Source of the DNA: Frankiaceae bacterium
GTDB lineage: Bacteria > Actinomycetota > Actinomycetes > Mycobacteriales > SCTD01
Reading direction: 5' to 3'
Assembly: GCA_947479995.1 (NCBI GenBank)
Contig: CANKBT010000065.1
Location: 1-12,450, forward strand
DNA length: 12,450 nt
Shown here: piece by piece, positions 1 through 7,611 of the stretch
Position numbering within the stretch: position 1 is the stretch's first letter
Layout of the letters: each line of letters opens with the position of its first letter
Position numbers and translations under genes: made by a program
The notes under the pieces: model-generated
The model's database searches: none
Told to the model about the DNA's origin: nothing
Seen by the model: only the letters and a program-made list of their open reading frames with translations

Positions 1-1970
1 ATGGCGCACGGCAACGTCTACGCCGCCGACAGGGTCGACGCGGCGCTCGGCAACTGGTTCCGCGTCGGCAACCTCACGGCGCTGCGCGAGCTCGCGCTGC
101 TGTGGCTGGCCGACAAGGTCGAGGACGGCCTGCAGGAGTACCGCAGCGCGCAGGGCATCGGCGCCACCTGGGAGACGCGCGAGCGCGTCGTCGTCGCGCT
201 CACCGGCGGTCCCGAGGGCGAGACCCTCGTCCGACGGGCCGCGCGCATCGCCACCCGCCAGGGCGGCGACCTGCTCGCGGTCCACGTCGCCCGCAGCGAC
301 GGGTTGGCCGGCGCCTCCCCCGACCGGCTCGCCGCGCAGCGGCAGCTCGTCGAGAGCCTCGGCGGCAGCTACCACCTCGTCGTCGGCGAGGACACCGCCA
401 CCGCGCTGCTCGACTTCGCGCGCAGCGTCGACGCCACCCAGCTCGTCGTCGGCGCCAGCCGCCGCGGCCGGCTCGCGAGCCTGGTCGGCACCGGCACCGT
501 GCAGGCGGTCTCGCGCGCGTCCGGCTCCATCGACGTCCACCTCGTTACGCACGACGAGGTGGCCAAGGGCCGTGGCCTGCCGGGCCTGACCGGCGGGCTG
601 ACCACCCGTCGCCGGCTGGCCGGGGCCGTACTGGCCGCCGTCCTGCTGCCGACGCTGACCGTCGTGCTGGCGCGCTTCCGGGACGAGCTCAACCTGTCCA
701 GCGAGCTGCTGCTGTTCCTCGGTGCCGTGGTCGCCGTCGCGCTCGTCGGCGGCCTCTACCCTGCGCTCGCCGCATCCCTGGCCGCCGCGCTGCTCGTCAA
801 CTTCTACTTCACCCCGCCGCTCTACACGCTCGACGTCCGCGGGGTCGACAACGTGCTGGCGCTGGTGGTGTTCGTGCTCGTCGCGGTCGCCGTCGCGACT
901 CTCGTCGACACCGCCGCGCGGCGCTCGCGCGAGGCCGGCCGCGCCCGAGCCGAGGCCGAGACGCTGGCGACCCTGTCCGGCGACGTCCTGCGCGGCGGGC
1001 GCACCCTGCCCGCGCTGCTGGACCGCACCCGCGAGCTGTTCTCGCTCGACGGCGTCGAGCTGCACGAGGGCGACGCCCTCGTCGCCCGCTCCGGCACCGC
1101 GACCGCGGGCGGTGGCACCGAGGTGCCGGTCGCCGACGGGGTGCGCCTGGTCCTGCACGGCCGGCCGCTCGCGGCCGGCGACCGCCGGGTGCTGGGCGCC
1201 TTCGCCGCGCAGGCCGCCGTCTCGCTCGAGCGGGGGCGGCTCAAGGCGCAGGCCGACGCCGCGGCCGGCCTCGCCCAGGCCGACCGGCTGCGCACCTCCC
1301 TGCTGGCCGCCGTCGGCCACGACCTGCGCACGCCCCTCGCGGCCGCCAAGGCGGCGGTGACCAGCCTGCGCGGCACCGACGTCGCCTGGTCGCGCGAGGA
1401 GGAGGCCGAGCTGCTGGCGACGGCCGAGGAGTCGCTCGACCGGCTCGACGACGTCGTCGGCAACCTGCTCGACATGAGCCGCTTGCAGGCCGGCGCGCTC
1501 GCGGTCGACGCCCGCCCGGTGGCGGTCGACGAGGTCGTCGCGCAGGCCCTGCAGCACGTGCCCCACGCGCCGGCGCAGGTGGTCGTCGACGTCGCCGAGG
1601 GCCTGCCCCTCGTCGTCGCCGACGCCGGGCTGCTCGACCGCGTCGTGGTCAACCTCGTCGGCAACGCGGTGCGGCACAGCCCGGCGGACCGGCCGGTCCG
1701 GGTCACCGCGAGCACCTTCGCCGCACGCGTCGAGCTGCGCGTCTGCGACCAGGGCCCGGGTGTGCCCGACCGCGACAAGGAGCGCGTCTTTGCGCCGTTC
1801 CAGCGCCTCGACGACCGCGCCAGCTCGTCGTACGGCGCCGGGGTCGGCCTCGGGCTCGCCGTCGCCCGCGGCTTCAGCGAGGCGATGGGCGGCACGCTCA
1901 CCGCCGAGGACACCCCGGGCGGCGGCCTGACGATGACCGTCGCGCTGCCGGTGCACGGAGCGGTGCCGCC

Positions 1971-1974
<4 letters not shown>
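1..1974 (+). CDS. kdpD: Osmosensitive K+ channel sensor histidine kinase KdpD (C-terminal part, 5' end outside window)
   Basis: KdpD is the membrane histidine kinase that senses K+ limitation and turgor and phosphorylates KdpE. The reading frame is open from base 1, and the visible 657 residues begin inside the cytoplasmic KdpD sensor domain, so the ATG at base 1 is very likely internal; full-length proteins are about 850-900 residues. Visible order: end of the sensor domain (about 1-57, with the GNLTALRELAL motif), a universal-stress-like domain (about 62-180), hydrophobic DUF4118 membrane segments (about 206-302), a GAF-like linker (about 320-420), then the kinase core. The phospho-acceptor is His440 in GHDLRTPL. 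The ATPase domain has an N-box with Asn551 and Asn555, DQGPG at 583-587 and a GAGVGLGL box at 612-619. All key residues are intact. The Walker motifs of the sensor domain would lie upstream, outside the window. The stop codon overlaps the start of kdpE. Confidence 0.95.
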
Positions 1975-2651
<677 letters not shown>

Positions 2652-2653
2652 CG

Positions 2654-2682
2654 TTGACGGGCCCCCGGGCGCGGCGCAGGCT
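2654..2682 (+). promoter_or_regulatory. Candidate promoter for a leaderless transcript
   Basis: TTGACG (2654-2659) matches the -35 consensus at five of six bases. After exactly 17 bases comes CAGGCT (2677-2682), a weak -10 that keeps the A and final T. Six bases later is the ATG at 2689, so transcription would start on the first base of the codon, as in leaderless actinobacterial mRNAs. The element starts 3 bases after the kdpE stop codon. This is inference from spacing; no transcript data are available. Confidence 0.45.
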
Positions 2683-2688
2683 GCGGCC

Positions 2689-2895
2689 ATGAGCGAGGCA
2701 CTGCGGCTGCGCCGCCACCTGTACGAGCACCTCGCCGGCACGCGCGTCGCCTCGCGGCGGCGGCGGGGGCTGCGGCGCCAGATCGCGCTCGTCGCGCCCG
2801 GCGGCCCGCCGGAGGGCGGCGCGGCCGGCGTGCGCGAGCCCCGGCGGCCCGTGCCGGGCGCCGGGCCGACCGGCCGCGCCCTGCCGCCCGCCTGA
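2689..2895 (+). CDS. Possible small Arg-rich protein (68 aa), unknown function
   Basis: I do not recognise this frame. It starts with ATG 2689, has no Shine-Dalgarno sequence, and ends with TGA at 2893-2895. Its support is a well-spaced -35/-10 pair placing the transcription start on the ATG, and third positions that are almost all G or C. The first 36 residues are basic and could form a helix, with an RRRRGLRRQ patch near the middle. The rest is rich in Gly, Pro and Ala and probably disordered. There is no signal peptide, membrane segment or Cys motif. It lies 37 bases after kdpE and is followed by a long dyad that could end its transcript. In DNA this GC-rich a 68-codon open frame can occur by chance, so it could also be non-coding leader or spacer sequence. 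Confidence 0.4.
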   Translation: MSEALRLRRHLYEHLAGTRVASRRRRGLRRQIALVAPGGPPEGGAAGVREPRRPVPGAGPTGRALPPA

Positions 2896-2922
2896 CGGCG
2901 CGCTCCCCCGGCCGGCCCTGCT

Positions 2923-2970
2923 CCCGCAGTGATCACGGGCGCGCCGGGGACCGCCGGCGATCACTGCGGG
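2923..2970. repeat. GATCAC inverted repeat, copy 1 (12-bp perfect arms)
   Basis: The arm CCCGCAGTGATC (2923-2934) is the exact reverse complement of GATCACTGCGGG (2959-2970), with 24 GC-rich bases between them. The left arm also contains the 8-base palindrome GTGATCAC (2929-2936). A related element lies about 90 bases downstream. It sits 27 bases past the stop of the small reading frame, so it could act as a transcription terminator hairpin. It could also be a protein-binding dyad or a scattered intergenic repeat. There is no T-tract. Confidence 0.75.
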
Positions 2971-3012
2971 CGCGACCCCTGCACGCACGGGGCGGGAGCC
3001 GGCCGCGGCGTG

Positions 3013-3060
3013 CCCCGACAGGTGATCACCGGGCGCCCCGGCGCGATCACTGCGGCGGGG
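3013..3060. repeat. GATCAC inverted repeat, copy 2 (degenerate)
   Basis: This copy shares with copy 1 the left motif GTGATCAC followed by GGGCGC, and the right motif GCGATCACTGCGG (3043-3055). The segment between the arms is shorter. The left motif is here part of a 10-base perfect palindrome, GGTGATCACC (3021-3030). The outer arms CCCCG (3013-3017) and CGGGG (3056-3060) also pair. The two copies together give four GATCAC sites, at 2931, 2959, 3024 and 3045. Function unknown. Confidence 0.65.
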
Positions 3061-3117
3061 CGACGGGAGCAGGCGGGCGCGGGCGGGCTGCCAGGCCCAT
3101 CATCGCGCACCGGCGCA

Positions 3118-3150
3118 CGGCTCATGAGCCGCGCGACGGCGCCCTACGGT
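3118..3150 (+). promoter_or_regulatory. Candidate helR control region: 14-bp palindrome and -10-like box
   Basis: CGGCTCATGAGCCG (3118-3131) is a perfect 14-base palindrome, 59 bases before the helR start codon. A TANNNT-type -10 candidate, TACGGT, is at 3145-3150. With a 17-base spacer the -35 position would fall at 3122-3127, inside the palindrome, although the bases there (TCATGA) match the -35 consensus poorly. This layout would suit an operator overlapping the promoter. The palindrome is directly visible; the promoter and the regulatory role are inference. GGAG at 3182-3185, five bases before GTG 3191, is the ribosome-binding site. Confidence 0.4.
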
Positions 3151-3190
3151 CACGGGCCCCGCTGACGCAGGACCGCCGACCGGAGACCCC

Positions 3191-5332
3191 GTGACCGCTC
3201 GCCCCGCCTCCCCCTTCGCCCTCCCCGACGCCCTGGCCGCCAAGGCCGACCCCGCGCTCGTCGCCGCCGACGAGGCGCACCTGACCGCCGTCGCGGCGAC
3301 GATCGCCGAGGCCGTCGCCGACCTGTCGGCCCGGCTGGCCACGGCCCGGCAGGGCAGCGCCCGCGCCGGCCAGGCCGCCCTCGACCGCGACCTCGAGGTG
3401 CGCCGGCTCTCCGCGCGGCTGCACCTGCTGCGCCGCTCCGGGCTCGACCTGTGCCTGGGCCGCACCGTGCCCGCCGACGGCGGCGAGGTGCTCTACGTCG
3501 GCCGCCTCGGCCTCACCGACCGCACCGGTCGGCGGCTCCTGGTCGACTGGCGCACCCCGGCGGCCGCCCCGTTCTTCGGCGCCACGCACGGCGACCCGAT
3601 GGGGCTGGCGAGCCGCCGGCGCTACCGGTGGTCGCGCGGGCGCGTCAGCGACTACTGGGACGAGGTCTTCGCGCCCGGCGCCGCCGAGGGGCACGCCGCG
3701 CTCGACGACCAGTCGGCGTTCCTCGCCAGCCTCGGCGCCGACCGCTCCGACCGCATGCGCGACGTGCTGAGCACCCTCGCCGCCGACCAGGACGCCGTGG
3801 TCCGGGCCGGGGCGCGCGGCGTCCTCGTCGTCGACGGCGGGCCCGGCACGGGCAAGACGGTGGTGGCGCTGCACCGCGCGGCGTACCTGCTGCACGCCGA
3901 CCCGCGCGTGCAGCGCTCCCGCGGCGGGGTGCTCGTCGTCGGGCCGCACCAGCCCTACCTCGCGTACGTCTCCGACGTGCTGCCGGGGCTGGGCGAGGAG
4001 GGCGTGCAGACCTGCACGCTGCGCGACCTCGTGGCCGAGGGCGCGACCGCCGGCGTCGAGGCGGACCCGGAGGTCGCGCGGCTCAAGGCGACCGCCGACG
4101 TCGTGGGAGCGGTCGAGGCCGCCGTGCGCTTCCACGAGGAGCCGCCGACCACGACCACCACCGTGGTCACCCCCTGGACGCAGGTGGTGCTCACCCCGGC
4201 CGACTGGGAGGAGGCCTTCGCCGCGGTCGAGCCGGGCGCGTCGCACGCCGAGGGGCGCGAGCAGGTGTGGGCCGAGCTGCTGCGGATCGTCGTCGACGCG
4301 CACGAGGGCGGCGGCGCGCCGCCGGAGCTCGTGCAGCGCGCGCTCGAGCAGGACGGCGGCCTGCGGGAGGCGCTGCACCGCGCCTGGCCGCTCGTCGAGG
4401 CCGCCGACCTCGTGGCCGACCTGTGGTCGGTGCCCGCCTACCTGCGGCGCTGCGTTCCGTGGCTGTCGCCGGACGAGGTCCGCCGGCTGCAGCGCGCCGA
4501 CCCGCGGGCTTGGACCACCGCCGACCTGCCCTGGCTGGACGCCGCTCGGCAGCGGCTCGGCGACCCGGGCTCCGCCCGTCGGCAGCGCGCCCGGGAGACC
4601 GCGCTGGCCGCCGAGCGCGAGCGGATGGCGCGGGTCGTCGACGACCTGCTCGCCGCCGACGACGACGCCGAGGGCGTCGTCACCATGCTGGCCGTCGACG
4701 AGGTGCCGGTCGACGACAGCGGGCTCGCCGGCCCCGACCGCGACCGGCTCGCCGGCCCCTTCGCGCACGTCGTCGTCGACGAGGCGCAGGAGCTCACCGA
4801 CGCCGAGTGGCAGGTGCTGCTGCTGCGCTGCCCCTCGCGCAGCCTCACCGTCGTCGGCGACCGCGCGCAGGCCCGGCACGGCTTCGCCGGCACCTGGCAG
4901 GAGCGGCTCGCCCGGGTCGGGCTGCGCGACGTGCGGCTCGCGTCGCTGAGCCTCAACTACCGCACCCCCGAGGAGGTCATGGCCGAGGCGGAGCCGGTCA
5001 TCCGCGCGGTGCTGCCCGACGCCAACGTGCCGACGTCCGTGCGGCGCAGCGGCGTGCCCGTCGCCCGCGGCGCGAGAGCCGACCTCGACGCGGTGCTGGA
5101 CGCCTGGCTGGCCGCGCACCCCGAGGGCACCGCCTGCGTGCTCGGCGCCGAGGTCGTGCCGCCGCGACCGCGGGTGCGGGCGCTGTCGCCGCAGCTGGCC
5201 AAGGGCCTGGAGTTCGACCTCGTCGTGCTGGTCGACCCCGACCGCTTCGGCGACGGCGTGACCGGCGCGGTCGACCGCTACGTCGCCATGACCCGCGCCA
5301 CGCAGCAGCTGGTCGTGCTCGCCGGCGGCTGA
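3191..5332 (+). CDS. helR: HelD/HelR-type RNA polymerase-recycling motor ATPase (UvrD-like)
   Basis: Proteins of this family are SF1 helicase-like ATPases that act on RNA polymerase, not on DNA: they release stalled or DNA-bound enzyme, and the actinobacterial HelR type can dislodge rifamycins. GTG 3191 is preceded by GGAG and gives 713 residues, close to HelR family length. The N-terminal part (about 20-90) is charged, Ala-rich and likely coiled coil, matching the arm that enters the polymerase secondary channel. A conserved region with LLVDWRTPAAAPFF follows. Walker A is GGPGTGKT (216-223, Lys222); motif II is DEAQ (530-533) with VVGDRAQ at 554-560. Motif IV-like LNYRTPEEV and the C-terminal KGLEFD and YVAMTRATQQL motifs complete the two-lobed motor. 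The roughly 300 residues between Walker A and DEAQ hold the family-specific insertion. It stands alone, convergent with the lipoprotein gene. HelR rather than another HelD class is judged from memory of the family. Confidence 0.85.
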   Translation: MTARPASPFALPDALAAKADPALVAADEAHLTAVAATIAEAVADLSARLATARQGSARAGQAALDRDLEVRRLSARLHLLRRSGLDLCLGRTVPADGGEVLYVGRLGLTDRTGRRLLVDWRTPAAAPFFGATHGDPMGLASRRRYRWSRGRVSDYWDEVFAPGAAEGHAALDDQSAFLASLGADRSDRMRDVLSTLAADQDAVVRAGARGVLVVDGGPGTGKTVVALHRAAYLLHADPRVQRSRGGVLVVGPHQPYLAYVSDVLPGLGEEGVQTCTLRDLVAEGATAGVEADPEVARLKATADVVGAVEAAVRFHEEPPTTTTTVVTPWTQVVLTPADWEEAFAAVEPGASHAEGREQVWAELLRIVVDAHEGGGAPPELVQRALEQDGGLREALHRAWPLVEAADLVADLWSVPAYLRRCVPWLSPDEVRRLQRADPRAWTTADLPWLDAARQRLGDPGSARRQRARETALAAERERMARVVDDLLAADDDAEGVVTMLAVDEVPVDDSGLAGPDRDRLAGPFAHVVVDEAQELTDAEWQVLLLRCPSRSLTVVGDRAQARHGFAGTWQERLARVGLRDVRLASLSLNYRTPEEVMAEAEPVIRAVLPDANVPTSVRRSGVPVARGARADLDAVLDAWLAAHPEGTACVLGAEVVPPRPRVRALSPQLAKGLEFDLVVLVDPDRFGDGVTGAVDRYVAMTRATQQLVVLAGG

Positions 5333-5352
5333 CCGCGCCGGCCCCGGAACGG

Positions 5353-5390
5353 CCGGAGGGGCCGGGCGCCGCAGCGCCGAGCCCCTCCGG
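5353..5390. terminator. Bidirectional terminator hairpin between convergent genes
   Basis: CCGGAGGGGC (5353-5362) pairs perfectly with GCCCCTCCGG (5381-5390). Inside the loop a second stem, GGCGC (5365-5369) with GCGCC (5374-5378), closes a 4-base loop, so nearly the whole element can fold into one long hairpin. It lies 20 bases past the helR stop and 15 bases past the stop of the minus-strand lipoprotein gene, so it suits both transcripts. There is no T-tract on either side, as is common in GC-rich actinobacteria. Confidence 0.8.
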
Positions 5391-5405
5391 GGAGAGCAGT
5401 GGTGA

Positions 5406-6758
5406 CTAGCTGTTCAGGCTGCCGGCCTGGTAGTCGACCTCGGGCAGGAGCTTGTTGTCCGGGCCGTAGCTGTAGATGCCGATGGTCGCCTCGGTCGTGT
5501 CACCGACGTCGGAGAACTCGATCGGCCCGCTGACGCCGTCGTAGTCGATGTCCGCGGCGGGGTCGGCGTCGAGCAGCGCCTTGCAGTCGGCGAACGTCGT
5601 GCACTTCTCGCCGCCACGGGTGACGTCGGGGAGGGCAGCGGCGATCGCGGCGCCGTTGTCGGCCTGCGCGGCGATGGCCGCGAGGGCGGTCGTGACGACC
5701 GCGTCGTAGGACTCGCCGGAGTAGCTGTAGTCGGTCAGCGCCGGGTCGACCGTGAGCAGCTGCTCGCGGAAGTCCGCCGTCGCCTCGGCGCCGGGCAGCG
5801 AGCCCTTGGTGCCCTCGAGCAGGCCGGCGGGGAGGTCCTCGCCGAGCGCGTTGCCGAGGTTGCCGTCGACCAGGTAGAGCGGCACGTCCTGCGGGCCGAC
5901 CTGCTGCGCGACCATGGCCTGGATGATCTTGGCCGACTCCTCGAAGCCGATGAGCACGACGGCGTCGGGCTCGGCGGCCTTGATCTGGCCGATCTGGGCG
6001 TCGAAGTTCGACGCGGCCGGGTCGTAGAAGACGGTGTCGATCGGCACGTTGCTGCCGCCGTTGCAGACCGCGAGGCCGACGTTCTGCGCCAGGCCCTCGC
6101 CGTACGGGTCCTGCAGCGCGAGGATCGCGACGTTCTCGCGGGCGTCGCCGACGATCGTCTCGCCGAGCACGCGGCCCTGCAGGACGTCCGACGGGGCGGT
6201 GCGGAAGTACAGGCCCTTGTCGGCGATGGTCGTGAAGTCCGGGCTGGTGTTGGCCGGGCTGAACACGATGGCGCCGGCCGAGGTGGCCTTGTCGAGGAAC
6301 GTCTTGGTGACGCCCGAGCTCGCGGCGCCGATGAGGGCGTCCGCGCCGCCGGCCAGGAGGCGGTCGACGGTCGGGTTGGCGACGTCCTGCTGGGCGTCGC
6401 CCGAGTCGCCCTCGAGGTAGGCGACCGGCTTGCCGAGGACGCCGCCCGCGGCGTTGACGTCCTTGAGCGCCAGCTCGACGCCGGCGAACTCGGGCGGGCC
6501 GAGGAAGGCCAGGTTGCCCGTCTGCGGCAGCACGCTGCCGATGGTCAGGGTGCCGTCCGGCTGGGCGCTGCCGGCCTCGGGGGTGATCGGCGTGCCCGAC
6601 TCCGCGGGCGGGGCCGAGGTGAAGGTGTCGCAGGCGCTCGGGGCGGCCGAGCCGCCGCCGCTGCCGCTGTCGCCCTCGTCGTCGCCGCAGGCGGCGAGCA
6701 CGAGGGTGCCGGCCGCCGCGAGCGCGACGATCCGCGCAGTGCGGGAGGTGTGGCGCAT
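5406..6758 (-). CDS. Branched-chain amino-acid-type ABC transporter substrate-binding lipoprotein (LivJ/LivK-like)
   Basis: This is an extracytoplasmic type I periplasmic-binding-fold protein that would deliver a small solute, classically Leu/Ile/Val or a related amide, to an ABC permease. The 450-residue product has a lipoprotein signal (about 1-23) with lipobox LAAC and lipidation Cys24, then a Gly/Ser/Asp-rich tether to about residue 60. The mature domain begins near GTLTIGSVLPQTG, followed by AGVELALKDVNAAGGVLG, the family signature. Cys43, Cys232, Cys386 and Cys392 could form disulfides in the exported protein. ATG 6758 has AAGGAG five bases upstream. It is transcribed in the same direction as pdtaR, 146 bases behind it. 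No permease or ATPase gene follows; a terminator and the convergent helR come next. The ligand cannot be read from the sequence, and membership of a urea or amide subgroup is possible. Confidence 0.9.
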   Translation of the reverse strand: MRHTSRTARIVALAAAGTLVLAACGDDEGDSGSGGGSAAPSACDTFTSAPPAESGTPITPEAGSAQPDGTLTIGSVLPQTGNLAFLGPPEFAGVELALKDVNAAGGVLGKPVAYLEGDSGDAQQDVANPTVDRLLAGGADALIGAASSGVTKTFLDKATSAGAIVFSPANTSPDFTTIADKGLYFRTAPSDVLQGRVLGETIVGDARENVAILALQDPYGEGLAQNVGLAVCNGGSNVPIDTVFYDPAASNFDAQIGQIKAAEPDAVVLIGFEESAKIIQAMVAQQVGPQDVPLYLVDGNLGNALGEDLPAGLLEGTKGSLPGAEATADFREQLLTVDPALTDYSYSGESYDAVVTTALAAIAAQADNGAAIAAALPDVTRGGEKCTTFADCKALLDADPAADIDYDGVSGPIEFSDVGDTTEATIGIYSYGPDNKLLPEVDYQAGSLNS

Positions 6759-6763
6759 CCAGT

Positions 6764-6769
6764 CTCCTT
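6764..6769 (-). promoter_or_regulatory. Ribosome-binding site of the substrate-binding lipoprotein gene
   Basis: On the minus strand this reads AAGGAG, five bases before ATG 6758. It is the strongest Shine-Dalgarno match in the window and fixes the start of the lipoprotein gene. Confidence 0.85.
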
Positions 6770-6782
6770 GGTCGATCGCGCA

Positions 6783-6813
6783 CCGCAGGTGGCCTGCGGC
6801 GCCGCTGATCGGC
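6783..6813 (-). promoter_or_regulatory. Tandem hairpins in the mRNA leader of the lipoprotein gene
   Basis: In the 146-base gap between pdtaR and the lipoprotein gene, the minus strand has two hairpins one base apart. The first is GCCG-ATCAG-CGGC (6813-6801). The second is CCGCAGG-CCA-CCTGCGG (6799-6783), a perfect 7-bp stem that can also be drawn as 6 bp with a 5-base loop. GGTCG and CGACC flank the pair (6814-6818 with 6770-6774) and could close it next to the ribosome-binding site. TACGGT (6821-6816) is a -10-like box just upstream without a good -35. Further upstream, AGGTC-GT-GACCT (6866-6877) is a short dyad. Whether the hairpins regulate translation or antitermination is unknown. Confidence 0.4.
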
Positions 6814-6904
6814 CGACCGTACTGCTGCTCCGTGTCGCCGTTGTCACGCGCCGGGCGTCGTTGCCAGGTCGTGACCTCGGGGTGTCGGGAAGGCGGCGTT
6901 CGCC

Positions 6905-7537
6905 CTACGTGGCGGGTGCGGCGGGGGTCGCGGCGCCGTCGAGGACGTCCTGCGCGACCGCCCGCATCGAGCGCCGCTCGTCCATCGAGGTGCGCTGGAT
7001 CCAGCGGAAGGCGTCGGGCTCGGACAGGCCGTGCTGCGACTGCAGCACCCCCTTGGCGCGGTCGACGAGCTTGCGCGCCTCGAAGCGGCCCTGCAGGTCG
7101 GCGACCTCGCCCTCGAGCGCCACCACCTCGGCGAAGCGCGACACCGCCATCTCGACCGTCGGCAGCAGGTCGCTCTGCGAGAACGGCTTGACGAGGTAGG
7201 CCATGACGCCGGCCTCGCGCGCCCGCTCGACGAGGTCGCGCTGGCTGAAGGCCGTGAGCAGCACGACCGGCGCGATGCGGGCCGCGATGATCTGCTCGGC
7301 CGCCGCGATGCCGTCGAGCACCGGCATCTTCACGTCGAGGATGACCAGGTCGGGGCGCAGCTCGGTCGCGAGGCGCACGGCGGTCGCGCCGTCGCCGGCC
7401 TGGCCGACGACGTCGTAGCCCTCCTCGCCGAGCATCTCGACGAGGTCCATGCGGATGAGCGCCTCGTCCTCGGCGACGAGCACGCGGCGGGCGGGCGGCC
7501 CGGGCCGGGCGGGCGGGGCGGGCGTCGGTGCGGGCAC
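6905..7537 (-). CDS. pdtaR: ANTAR-domain response regulator PdtaR (RNA-binding antiterminator)
   Basis: PdtaR-type regulators are phosphorylated by the histidine kinase PdtaS and bind RNA through an ANTAR domain to control termination or translation. GTG 7537 follows GGGAG at five bases and gives 210 residues. The first 17 residues are Pro/Ala-rich and unstructured. The receiver (about 18-130) has Glu23/Asp24, phospho-acceptor Asp68 in VILDVKMP, Thr95 and Lys117 in LVKPF. The ANTAR helices (about 137-195) follow, with RKLVDRAKGVLQSQHGLSE and the conserved aromatic core near AFRWIQRTSMDERRSM. The length and layout match mycobacterial Rv1626. It is divergent from the tRNA-Leu and lies ahead of the lipoprotein gene. 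The partner kinase is not in the window, which is usual because pdtaS is normally unlinked. Confidence 0.93.
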   Translation of the reverse strand: MPAPTPAPPARPGPPARRVLVAEDEALIRMDLVEMLGEEGYDVVGQAGDGATAVRLATELRPDLVILDVKMPVLDGIAAAEQIIAARIAPVVLLTAFSQRDLVERAREAGVMAYLVKPFSQSDLLPTVEMAVSRFAEVVALEGEVADLQGRFEARKLVDRAKGVLQSQHGLSEPDAFRWIQRTSMDERRSMRAVAQDVLDGAATPAAPAT

Positions 7538-7611
7538 GGCGTCTCCCGGGTGCTGGTCGGAGCCCTCACGCTATCGGAGGCGCCGGCGCGTGCCCCGTAC
7601 GCTCGTCGGGC
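7538..7611. promoter_or_regulatory. Divergent promoter region between pdtaR and tRNA-Leu
   Basis: These 74 bases must hold the start signals of both the minus-strand pdtaR and the plus-strand tRNA. On the plus strand TACGCT (7598-7603) is a possible -10 box nine bases before the mature tRNA 5' end. On the minus strand TAGCGT (7573-7568) is a possible -10 for pdtaR, about 20 bases before its ribosome-binding site GGGAG (7547-7543). I see no convincing -35 hexamer for either, so both assignments are weak. Confidence 0.35.

Noticed and set aside
1..3. ATG at base 1 as the true start of kdpD
   Set aside because: The protein would start inside the sensor domain and lack the Walker motifs. The window edge simply falls on an internal ATG.
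2923..3060. CRISPR array
   Set aside because: There are only two degenerate dyads, with no regular spacers of equal length and no cas genes.
4143..4172. GACCAC/GTGGTC repeat-like tract inside helR
   Set aside because: It encodes a short Thr run in the protein and is explained by coding sequence.
3122..5119. Long minus-strand open frame opposite helR
   Set aside because: Low-complexity Gly/Val/Arg/His-rich product with no motif; helR on the plus strand has complete conserved motifs.
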